DNA from: Candidatus Woesearchaeota archaeon
GTDB lineage: Archaea > Nanobdellota > Nanobdellia > Woesearchaeales > GW2011-AR9
Direction: 5' to 3'
DNA: 6,393 nt
Assembly (NCBI GenBank): GCA_016188105.1
Contig: JACPIL010000089.1
Coordinates: forward strand, 1 to 6,393
Shown here: piece by piece, positions 1 through 5,340 of the stretch
Position numbering within the stretch: the first letter of the stretch is position 1
How the letters are laid out: each line of letters opens with the position of its first letter
Program-made: the position numbers and the translations under genes
The notes under the pieces: generated by a model
Databases searched by the model: none
What the model was told of the DNA's origin: nothing
The model's input: the letters and a program-made list of their open reading frames with translations, nothing else

Positions 1-89
1 CTTCTACGCTTGGCCTTTTTCAACTTCTTACGCTGCCACTTCCAGCGCATCTGGCCTTTTTTCTTCCAGCGTCGTGAGCTTCGTTTCAT
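1..89 (-). CDS. Ribosomal protein eL41-like small basic protein, partial (3' end beyond the left edge)
   Basis: Twenty-nine codons are visible before the window edge. From residue 14 the protein reads MRWKWQRKKLKKAKRR, which resembles the start of archaeal/eukaryotic ribosomal protein eL41 (MRxKWxKKR followed by runs of Lys/Arg), a roughly 25-residue helix that sits in the ribosome near the subunit interface. Before this lies a 13-residue basic extension, MKRSSRRWKKKGQ. I chose the ATG at 87-89 because a TATA-like box is centred about 28 bases upstream, which fits a leaderless transcript starting at that codon. A start at the internal ATG (48-50) would give the conventional eL41 length and remains possible. 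About nine residues are probably missing at the left edge. The identification rests on a short, low-complexity match, so another small nucleic-acid-binding peptide is not excluded. Confidence 0.6.
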   Translation of the reverse strand, partial: MKRSSRRWKKKGQMRWKWQRKKLKKAKRR

Positions 90-111
90 CTGGCATCACA
101 AAATTTCTGCC

Positions 112-121
112 ATTTTATAAA
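112..121 (-). promoter_or_regulatory. TATA box for the eL41-like gene
   Basis: Read on the minus strand the site is TTTATAAAAT. Its centre lies about 28 bases upstream of the ATG at 89, so the predicted transcript would begin at or within a base or two of the start codon. It sits in the 49-base gap after the protease stop codon, suggesting that the eL41-like gene has its own promoter rather than depending on readthrough. Confidence 0.55.
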
Positions 122-138
122 TGTTTCTTTTTATAGCT

Positions 139-3100
139 CTAGTATCTTTGCTTCCTACTTACTATTACATAAGCTATCAAAAGCAAGACAGTTAACATTA
201 TCAAGCCGAATAAGACATACTCTTTAGCGTAAATTTCATCAGGAATTACCGCGCTAAACAATCCAGTGATTAAACTACCAAACCCTCTCTCCTGCCCAGC
301 GGTTATAGCAAAGTAGGAAAAATGGAATGCTTTTGCTTGGAAAGTAGCTGTATCTTGATCTTCCGAAATTAAATTAGTATCTAATTCTACCCAATCTTCT
401 CCTTCGTAGGTTTGCAATACCACTGCATTTTGAGAATAATTATGTGCCAGGAGCCATTCCATGGACACAGCAAAAGTAACCAAAGCTTCTTCTAATTCTC
501 CCTCAGCAAGAGTGGTCGTTATTTCCAGATACCCATACGGATTGTCAAGAGGACTTACCGCTGCAGGTTTCTCTGAAAGTAAAAATGCAGAAACAGTCAC
601 TTCTTTTTCTGCTGATGATACTAAAGCAATCTTTTTTACCGGGAGATCATCAGTTTCAAAATTTACTTCAACTGGTTCTGGTCCAGCCAATAGTAAAGTT
701 CGAGAGTAAGGAGCAGCAGTTACGCTGGCTGCTGGAGTATCTTCTACAGCTTCAGCCTCAAAAACCCCAAAAGAATTTTCCTCTTCTTCAACCGAAGCAG
801 TTTCCTGACTGGTACTTCCCCCACTGCCACCGCCACCGCCGCCGGTCGAAGCAGAACTTGCTGCAGCTGAACTATCAGGAGCTGGAGTAGGCGTAGGAGC
901 TGGGGTCGGAGAAACACTAGACTCTTCAGCCTCCGTAGTAAAAGTAAAAGTTTCTGAGCCATTACAGTTACCAAGACTATCACAAGACTTCACCGCATAA
1001 TAATAGAGTGTAGAGGTGTTGAGACTAACTACCGTAATACTGTGAGAGACAGAGCTATCAGTAACACTTTTTACTGTACCTAAAGCTGGCGAAGTCCCAT
1101 ACTGAACTGTCGAATTGGATTTTTCACTGGTGCTCCAGCTGATCACCGCCGAGTTTTTCTCTATACTACCAACAGCAACATCAATTAAGGTTGGTTTGCT
1201 AGTATCTATAGTAAAAGTTTTATTTGCTACTGCCGAAATAGAATTTCCAGCGGCATCATAAGCTAGACAATTCCAGCTATAAGAACCATCAAGAACGGTT
1301 TTAACAAAGGTCGCAGAAGTAGAACCATTCAACAACGTAGTTTCATCTGCATGCCAGCCATCACTCCAGTTTCCAAATAAAGTGATATTAGCTTGGGTAT
1401 TACTTCCATTAGCCGAACAATTAAAAATTACCGATGCATTCGAAGAAAGATAATCTGCTGCTGGCAGATTTAACCAAACGGTTTGATTTACAATAATCGT
1501 TTCATTGCTGGTTTGATCATTATCAGTTTGGTTGTTGTCAGTTTGATTATTATTAGTTTGGTTGGCAGATTGATCCAGAACTATAACCTGAAAAGGTTGT
1601 AGTGCAGAATTTCCACTGTTTCCTAAGACATCTAAACAAGAAACCTTCCAGGTGTAATTACCATTGAGCAGAGTTTTGTTAATAGTTTGCAGTTCAGATT
1701 TTTTTACAGCGAGTAGGGTATCATTGATAAGATCGTTCAAATAGAAATCACAGCGAGAAAGTGCAGTTAAGTCATCACTAACATTGTATAGGAAAGTGAT
1801 ATTGTTAGTAGAATTTTCAGTGCTATTTGCAACAGGACTCAGAAGTGTAATTACTGGACCGGTTCGATCAAGAGTAAATGATACCATTTCGCTTTGATTG
1901 GTGTTCTCAAAAGAATCATAAGCATAGGCAAGCACGGGGTGTTCTCCTTCCATCAAGGCAGAAAGATTAAGTAAGGCTTTCCATTCTCCATTACTTTCAA
2001 CTGCTGGCAACAAGAAAGAAGTAGTATCATTGGTTACATTGAAAGATACCGAAGCAATAGAAGAATGTGCATCAAGAGCAGTAGCAGTTAAATTATATGA
2101 TTCCCCCGTTATATTTAATCCGTTACTTGGGTTCTGCACCACTATTGCTGGCGGAATATCATCAACAACAAAGGTTTGCAAAGCACTAACTCCTTCCATC
2201 CCACCAATATCAATTCCAGAGAAGCGATAGCTATGCATACCCTTATCCAGGTTAGAAACATTTACTGCAACTTCCCGTGGATTAGTAAGGACGATATCCA
2301 TATTCACCATGCTGTTGTTGGGATAGATCCATTCTAGGACTGCATAAGAAAGATCCTGGTCTGGAATCATCACAATTTGAACCGTGGTTGTATTAAGCAC
2401 TGATCCATTTTCAGGAGCATCAGCAAAAGTAAGTGAAGGTTGTAGCATAGCTAAAACATTTATGCGAGGATAGGTAAAATCAGTTGAAGAATCATAGACA
2501 GAAAAGCCAGAAATAATCATTTTTTGCTCAACTTCTTCTGAAGTTGGAACTTTGTGATAGGCTTCCTTCCAATATTGTTTCATCAAAGCAATAGCACCAG
2601 AAACATGGGGTGTAGCCATCGAGGTTCCCGACATCGCAATTGTTCCTCCGCCATCATTAAGCGAAGTGATTGATGACCCCGGAGCAGCAACCGTATCATT
2701 AAAAAAAGCATGGCGGGAAGCGTAACTGGCCATGGAATCTTCTTTCGTTGTAGCGCTAACTCGAGTTACCGACTGCAGACAGGCTGGGCCAGCAATACCA
2801 TTTGGACCACTATTACCAGTAGCCGCAACAAAACTAATATTGTTCGCTACGGCTTGATTGACTACTTCGGCATAAGGAGCAAAATCCGACTCATCATCAC
2901 AATAAGAACTATATTGCCCGCCGCCTAAACTAATGCTGATAACAGAAATGTTATACATAGCTGCATTATTGACACACCATTCTAATCCTGCCAGGACATC
3001 ATCATCAGGGCAAGATCCTCCAGAGTTACATACTTTGATCGCAACCAGTTTAGCATCTGGAGCTGCTCCGCGATAAGTGCTATCAGTAGAAGCTACAATC

Positions 3101-3780
3101 CCAGCAACATGTGTTCCATGCCCATGATCATCCATGGGGTCGGCATCATCATTAAAAAAATCATAGCCTGTAATAACTTTGTTTCCAAGACCGCCACCTA
3201 GAGCAGCATGATTATAATCAATACCAGTATCAACTACACAAACTGTTTCTCCTGCACCGGTAATAGCTTTCCCATTGATAGAAATATTCCAAGCATCATT
3301 AGCATTAATCAAGGGCATGGTATCGGCAAGAAAAACCTGGCGGATCTTGTTTACCACAACTAATTCCACATCTCTTTCACGGCGCAACTTTTGCAAACCT
3401 TCTTCTGTCACTTCACCGGCAAAAGCATTAATACTTTCATACTGGCGCTGTAACTCAAACTCTTTTTCATCGGTAAGCAAACCAAAAGCTGCTACGATAT
3501 CTTCCTGAACTAATCCTTCTAATACCTCTTGCTGCTGTTCCCGTATGGCTTCTTTCTTTTCTTCCGCGTTTAAATCTTCAATTTCGTCATCTTTTAGAAG
3601 AACGATAACCGAAACTTGTTCCTCTCCATCTGCAAAAGCTTGCTGGACTTCATCACTTACTTCGACATCAGCAACAATAGCACCAGTAATTCCCCTAAAA
3701 TCCATTGATAAGATGGACATAACTAAAAATATAACAATAAGAGCGGCAATCTTAAGTCTTCTTTTAAGAAATAGCTCCAT
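139..3780 (-). CDS. Secreted, membrane-anchored S8 (subtilisin-family) serine protease with Ig-like, FN3 and PGF-pre-PGF-type domains
   Basis: This is a large extracellular subtilase. Residues 9-27 form a signal or N-terminal membrane segment after a basic start. Residues about 40-150 look like an I9-type inhibitor propeptide. The peptidase domain spans about 160-450 and has a complete triad: Asp184 in VVDTGID, His221 in HGTHVAG and Ser387 in SGTSMATPH, with oxyanion Asn323 in ATGNSGP. The stalk follows: about four Ig-like beta domains (452-540, 541-638, 639-735, 764-858), an Asn/Gln linker (736-763), a fibronectin type III-like domain (860-950), and a Pro-Thr, Ser-Ala and poly-Gly linker (957-990). 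Residues about 1020-1162 resemble the archaeal PGF-pre-PGF domain, and 1188-1206 form a transmembrane helix with a short basic tail. Over 30 N-glycosylation sequons are present. The start ATG overlaps the sppA stop by one base and has a Shine-Dalgarno motif. The active domain should face outward, held on the cell surface. Substrate is unknown. Confidence 0.93.
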   Translation of the reverse strand: MELFLKRRLKIAALIVIFLVMSILSMDFRGITGAIVADVEVSDEVQQAFADGEEQVSVIVLLKDDEIEDLNAEEKKEAIREQQQEVLEGLVQEDIVAAFGLLTDEKEFELQRQYESINAFAGEVTEEGLQKLRRERDVELVVVNKIRQVFLADTMPLINANDAWNISINGKAITGAGETVCVVDTGIDYNHAALGGGLGNKVITGYDFFNDDADPMDDHGHGTHVAGIVASTDSTYRGAAPDAKLVAIKVCNSGGSCPDDDVLAGLEWCVNNAAMYNISVISISLGGGQYSSYCDDESDFAPYAEVVNQAVANNISFVAATGNSGPNGIAGPACLQSVTRVSATTKEDSMASYASRHAFFNDTVAAPGSSITSLNDGGGTIAMSGTSMATPHVSGAIALMKQYWKEAYHKVPTSEEVEQKMIISGFSVYDSSTDFTYPRINVLAMLQPSLTFADAPENGSVLNTTTVQIVMIPDQDLSYAVLEWIYPNNSMVNMDIVLTNPREVAVNVSNLDKGMHSYRFSGIDIGGMEGVSALQTFVVDDIPPAIVVQNPSNGLNITGESYNLTATALDAHSSIASVSFNVTNDTTSFLLPAVESNGEWKALLNLSALMEGEHPVLAYAYDSFENTNQSEMVSFTLDRTGPVITLLSPVANSTENSTNNITFLYNVSDDLTALSRCDFYLNDLINDTLLAVKKSELQTINKTLLNGNYTWKVSCLDVLGNSGNSALQPFQVIVLDQSANQTNNNQTDNNQTDNDQTSNETIIVNQTVWLNLPAADYLSSNASVIFNCSANGSNTQANITLFGNWSDGWHADETTLLNGSTSATFVKTVLDGSYSWNCLAYDAAGNSISAVANKTFTIDTSKPTLIDVAVGSIEKNSAVISWSTSEKSNSTVQYGTSPALGTVKSVTDSSVSHSITVVSLNTSTLYYYAVKSCDSLGNCNGSETFTFTTEAEESSVSPTPAPTPTPAPDSSAAASSASTGGGGGGSGGSTSQETASVEEEENSFGVFEAEAVEDTPAASVTAAPYSRTLLLAGPEPVEVNFETDDLPVKKIALVSSAEKEVTVSAFLLSEKPAAVSPLDNPYGYLEITTTLAEGELEEALVTFAVSMEWLLAHNYSQNAVVLQTYEGEDWVELDTNLISEDQDTATFQAKAFHFSYFAITAGQERGFGSLITGLFSAVIPDEIYAKEYVLFGLIMLTVLLLIAYVIVSRKQRY
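1504..1563. repeat. 15-base tandem repeat encoding an Asn/Gln/Thr linker in the protease
   Basis: The plus strand shows gtttg recurring exactly every 15 bases, at 1511, 1526, 1541 and 1556, with diverged bases between. On the coding strand this gives five-residue units of the form NQTDN/NQTNN around protease residues 740-759. Several units contain the N-glycosylation sequon Asn-Gln-Thr, so the linker is likely a flexible, heavily glycosylated hinge between Ig-like domains. Such arrays can change copy number by slippage. Confidence 0.75.
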
Positions 3781-4691
3781 TAAATCCGCACCCCTTGTTG
3801 TCCAACTAAAGCTGAACCTATTCCTTCACCCAAATGAAAAGAAAAATCTGAAAATACTCCGGCCAACGCTTCTAAGAAGCCAGCCTCATGCTGATACACA
3901 ATATAATCTATCTCTTCTAAATCATAATTCTGTTGGATAAAGTCCTCAGCAGTATCTTTATCGCCTAAAGCATCAACAAGACCAAAATTCAACGCTTCTA
4001 CACCAAGATAAAATTCTCCGGTAGCTAGAACCTTAACCCTAGAAATATCCAAATTTCTATTTATAGCAACTTCCTCAATAAAGTATTGATGGATAGTATC
4101 TAATTTACTTTGCAGAACAGTTCGTTCCTGCTCACTAAGCTTCTTGAAAGGTGTACCCATATCCTTATTTTCCCCAGCCACCAAACGCTGATAGGTAACA
4201 TTATAATCTTCCATCAAGCCGCTGAACTCAAGATAAGAAGATAACACGCCTATGCTTCCAGTTATAGACATCCTGTTGGCAATGATATGATCTGATGCTG
4301 ACGCGATCCAGTATGCGCCTGAAGCCCCAGCTTCCCGAATAAGCGCAACTACCGGTTTGTCCACTTTCTTTACTGCAGCAGCAACTTCGTCAGATGCAAC
4401 TGCCGAGCCGCCAGGGGAATTAATTTCCAAAAGTAGAACCTTAACTTGGGGATTATCTTCTGCCGCTTCAATAAATTCCACTAAATCTTTAGATGAAGCT
4501 GAGGAAGCGCCAAAACTCTGAGCTCCATTACCAGTTATTGCCCCTTCTATCGGGATCAAGGCCACATTCCCTAATCGAGGACCGTCAAACAAAGAAAAGA
4601 GAACAGGAATTATTACAAAAAGAACAAAGAGTACAGACCCTATAGTTATGAGAACTAACTTTAACCTACTTCTATCCATCCTCTTTTTCAT
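3780..4691 (-). CDS. sppA: Signal peptide peptidase SppA, S49 family, short archaeal/Gram-positive type
   Basis: SppA is a membrane-bound Ser/Lys-dyad protease that degrades signal peptides released after protein export. The 303-residue length fits the short single-domain form rather than the duplicated E. coli enzyme. Residues about 11-35 form one N-terminal membrane anchor. The core contains the LLLEINSPGG motif (87-95), the nucleophile Ser124 in GASGAYWIAS, and the probable catalytic Lys176 in AGENKDMGTPF. The Ser-Lys spacing of 52 residues equals that of the characterised B. subtilis (S147/K199) and Thermococcus (S162/K214) enzymes. The motif FGLVDALG near 236-243 is also typical. It is the first gene of a probable two-gene operon with the surface protease. 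The start ATG at 4689-4691 is supported by a TATA box about 27 bases upstream, implying a leaderless message; a second Met at codon 5 is less likely. Confidence 0.95.
   Translation of the reverse strand: MKKRMDRSRLKLVLITIGSVLFVLFVIIPVLFSLFDGPRLGNVALIPIEGAITGNGAQSFGASSASSKDLVEFIEAAEDNPQVKVLLLEINSPGGSAVASDEVAAAVKKVDKPVVALIREAGASGAYWIASASDHIIANRMSITGSIGVLSSYLEFSGLMEDYNVTYQRLVAGENKDMGTPFKKLSEQERTVLQSKLDTIHQYFIEEVAINRNLDISRVKVLATGEFYLGVEALNFGLVDALGDKDTAEDFIQQNYDLEEIDYIVYQHEAGFLEALAGVFSDFSFHLGEGIGSALVGQQGVRI
3789..3794 (-). promoter_or_regulatory. Shine-Dalgarno motif for the protease, inside the end of sppA
   Basis: On the minus strand the motif is GGGGTG, preceded by AA and ending 8 bases before the protease ATG. 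It is one mismatch from the GGAGGTG expected for an archaeal 16S tail. With the TAATG stop-start overlap, this supports translation of the protease from the sppA message by reinitiation or direct ribosome binding. Confidence 0.6.
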
Positions 4692-4713
4692 AATACGGAA
4701 TGAAAGAAGAATT

Positions 4714-4722
4714 ATTTATAAA
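4714..4722 (-). promoter_or_regulatory. TATA box of the sppA-protease operon
   Basis: The minus strand reads TTTATAAAT, centred about 27 bases upstream of the sppA ATG. A start of transcription 25-27 bases downstream would fall essentially on the ATG, giving a leaderless mRNA. It shares the short intergenic region with the divergent tRNA promoter; the two TATA boxes are about 37 bases apart. Confidence 0.65.
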
Positions 4723-4750
4723 GTTTTTTATGGCAGCTAAAAACCAAATC

Positions 4751-4758
4751 TTTTTAAA
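4751..4758 (+). promoter_or_regulatory. TATA box of the initiator tRNA gene
   Basis: The sequence TTTTTAAA is centred about 28 bases before the first base of the mature tRNA. This is the normal archaeal box A spacing to a start site and predicts a precursor with almost no 5' leader. The upstream bases AAACCAAATC could serve as a weak TFB recognition element. Confidence 0.55.
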
Positions 4759-4813
4759 GCGAACGTGGTTTGATACAACTATAGCGGGGTAGGGTAGTTC
4801 GGAGTGCCCGCCG

Positions 4814-4844
4814 AATCTGTTAACACGCGGTAACAGGTGTGGAA
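4814..4844 (+). other. tRNA intron 1 (31 nt, position 29/30, anticodon stem)
   Basis: The boundaries follow from a canonical bulge-helix-bulge. The 5' bulge is C4812 G4813 | A4814 and the 3' bulge is A4843 A4844 | G4845. The central four-pair helix is CCGC (4808-4811) with GTGG (4839-4842), including one G-U pair. Inside the intron, 4815-4822 pairs with 4831-4838, the core being CTGTTA with TAACAG around an eight-base loop. Outside, C4807:G4846 and G4806:C4847 extend the motif. Removal joins CCG to GG and restores the initiator anticodon stem. Cutting would be by the archaeal tRNA splicing endonuclease. Confidence 0.9.
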
Positions 4845-4868
4845 GGCTCATAACCCGGAGATCGGAAG

Positions 4869-4901
4869 AGACCGAAAAGCATTTTGCTTTAAGTTTCCGA
4901 A
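4869..4901 (+). other. tRNA intron 2 (33 nt, position 53/54, T-stem/T-loop junction)
   Basis: A canonical bulge-helix-bulge defines the ends. The 5' bulge is A4867 G4868 | A4869, the 3' bulge is A4900 A4901 | T4902, and the central helix is CGGA (4863-4866) with TCCG (4896-4899), four Watson-Crick pairs. Within the intron, 4870-4872 pairs with 4893-4895 (one G-U pair), and AAAGC (4876-4880) pairs with GCTTT (4886-4890) around a five-base loop. Splicing places TTC (4902-4904) directly after the T-stem strand GGAAG. Confidence 0.88.
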
Positions 4902-4907
4902 TTCACA

Positions 4908-4941
4908 ATCTTTGGGACGAGAAGCACTCTGAGATTGAAAG
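4908..4941 (+). other. tRNA intron 3 (34 nt, within the T-loop; exact boundary uncertain by up to 3 nt)
   Basis: An insertion must lie between TTC (4902-4904) and the T-stem 3' strand starting at 4943; a seven-base loop requires removing 34 bases. The coordinates given (position 59/60) follow a bulge-helix-bulge: central helix TTCA (4902-4905) with TGAA (4936-4939), 5' bulge CA|A, 3' bulge AG|T, stacked on the T-stem. They yield the loop TTCACAT, which lacks the near-universal A58. Shifting the intron to 4905-4938 or 4906-4939 yields the consensus loop TTCAAGT but no proper bulge-helix-bulge. A six-pair helix, CAATCT (4906-4911) with AGATTG (4932-4937), confirms a structured insert. That an intron is present is much surer than its ends. 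Confidence 0.65.
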
Positions 4942-4955
4942 TCTTCCCCCCGCTA

Positions 4956-4975
4956 CTCTTTTTAAAAAAATAGAG
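4956..4975. terminator. Two-way T-run terminator between the tRNA and the small Lys-rich gene
   Basis: The sequence is CTCTTTTTAAAAAAATAGAG. The plus strand has five T's beginning four bases after the tRNA discriminator base. The minus strand has seven T's starting about 23 bases after the stop codon of the convergent 74-residue gene. The CTCT/AGAG ends form an imperfect inverted repeat. Archaeal RNA polymerase commonly terminates on such T-tracts, so one short element can serve both convergent units. Confidence 0.6.
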
Positions 4976-4992
4976 CTAAAGAAAAATCCAAA

Positions 4993-5217
4993 TCAAAGAG
5001 CCTTCGCCAGCAGTTCCAACTTCTTCGTCAATTCTTCGGCTGTGTCAGGATCAATCCTTGTGGTTACATCTCTCTTTGCTTCTTTCTTATACACTGCAAT
5101 CAGATTAAGGACTTCCCGAAGCAACTCTGTTGCTTTTAGAGTACTCCCATTTTTTACCTTTTTAGAAGGCATTCTCTTCTTTGATTTTACTTTAGACTTT
5201 TTGGTATGCTTTTTCAT
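4993..5217 (-). CDS. Small Lys-rich hypothetical protein (74 aa)
   Basis: I do not recognise this protein. Its first 24 residues hold eleven lysines and read like a disordered, nucleic-acid-binding tail. The remainder (about 25-74) is a more ordinary, probably helical segment with an acidic-amphipathic end (DPDTAEELTKKLELLAKAL). No cysteines or membrane segments are present. The start is well supported by the motif GAGGTG five bases upstream of the ATG. The gene is convergent with the tRNA, with a shared T-run terminator between them, and divergent from the 104-residue gene across 123 bases. A small chromatin- or RNA-associated protein is a guess from composition only. Confidence 0.75.
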   Translation of the reverse strand: MKKHTKKSKVKSKKRMPSKKVKNGSTLKATELLREVLNLIAVYKKEAKRDVTTRIDPDTAEELTKKLELLAKAL

Positions 5218-5222
5218 GGTAA

Positions 5223-5228
5223 CACCTC
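5223..5228 (-). promoter_or_regulatory. Strong Shine-Dalgarno site of the 74-residue gene
   Basis: Minus-strand GAGGTG lies five bases before the ATG at 5217 and matches the archaeal anti-Shine-Dalgarno sequence perfectly over six bases. It contrasts with the apparently leaderless genes around it. AT-rich candidates for its TATA box occur upstream (for example TATTTTAT at 5245-5252), but none is clearly best. Confidence 0.7.
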
Positions 5229-5310
5229 TTTTTAAATTAATGGAATAAAATAGAAGAAATAATAGAAGAATTTAAGGCTTTCTGTTAAGCTGAAAATCTA
5301 TCAGAAACTC

Positions 5311-5318
5311 TTTTAAAA
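5311..5318 (+). promoter_or_regulatory. TATA box of the 104-residue gene
   Basis: The site is TTTTAAAA, preceded by the purine-rich AGAAAC, which could act as a BRE. Its centre is about 26-27 bases upstream of the ATG at 5341, predicting a leaderless transcript. No Shine-Dalgarno motif precedes the ATG, in agreement. Confidence 0.6.
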
Positions 5319-5340
5319 AAGACCTCATTTAGAAATAAAG

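Larger units (their letters stand above)
4783..4955 (+). tRNA. Initiator tRNA-Met (CAT) interrupted by three introns
   Basis: Four exons assemble into a complete 75-base cloverleaf. The acceptor stem AGCGGGG (4783-4789) pairs perfectly with CCCCGCT (4948-4954), followed by discriminator A4955. D-stem 4792-4795 pairs with 4806-4809, with G18-G19 at 4801-4802. Anticodon stem CCG (4811-4813) plus GG (4845-4846) pairs with CCCGG (4854-4858), around loop CTCATAA with anticodon CAT at 4849-4851. T-stem GGAAG (4864-4868) pairs with CTTCC (4943-4947). The A1:U72 pair and three stacked G:C pairs at 29-31/39-41 are archaeal initiator hallmarks, so this is not elongator tRNA-Met. U8, A14, G15:C48, U33, G53:C61 and TTC at 54-56 are all present. 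CCA is not encoded. Introns lie at 29/30, at 53/54 and in the T-loop. The gene has its own TATA box and a T-run terminator. Confidence 0.9.

Noticed and set aside
28..96. Minus-strand 22-codon frame starting at the ATG at 94-96
   Set aside because: It stops quickly and overlaps the eL41-like frame, whose basic Lys/Arg/Trp pattern is recognisable; the TATA spacing also fits the ATG at 89 slightly better.
461..983. Open frames on both strands (plus 461-709 and 585-890, minus 744-983)
   Set aside because: They lie wholly inside the protease gene, have biased low-complexity composition from its Gly/Ser/Pro linkers, and lack promoters or conserved motifs.
2030..3508. Plus-strand open frames at 2030-2230, 2710-2928 and 3275-3508
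   Set aside because: Antisense shadows of the protease gene, whose catalytic motifs and domains in the minus frame leave no doubt about which strand codes.
3545..3940. Plus-strand 131-codon frame across the sppA-protease junction
   Set aside because: Antisense to two recognised genes and composed of Ser/Thr-rich sequence typical of reverse-strand readings of Glu/Lys/Arg codons.
4869..4935. One long intron (about 67 nt) instead of introns 2 and 3
   Set aside because: The seven bases before the T-stem 3' strand would then be TGAAAGT, lacking TTC at 54-56. The TTC at 4902-4904 and the perfect bulge-helix-bulge around 4869-4901 support two separate introns.
4783..4955. Elongator tRNA-Met or tRNA-Ile2 (both also read CAT in the gene)
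   Set aside because: A1:U72 and the three G:C pairs at 29-31/39-41 are initiator features; elongator Met and Ile2 tRNAs lack this combination.
5042..5248. Plus-strand 68-codon hydrophobic frame
   Set aside because: Exact antisense of the Lys-rich 74-residue gene; its apparent Phe/Leu-rich membrane character is the complement of Lys/Glu codons. The minus frame has a good Shine-Dalgarno site.
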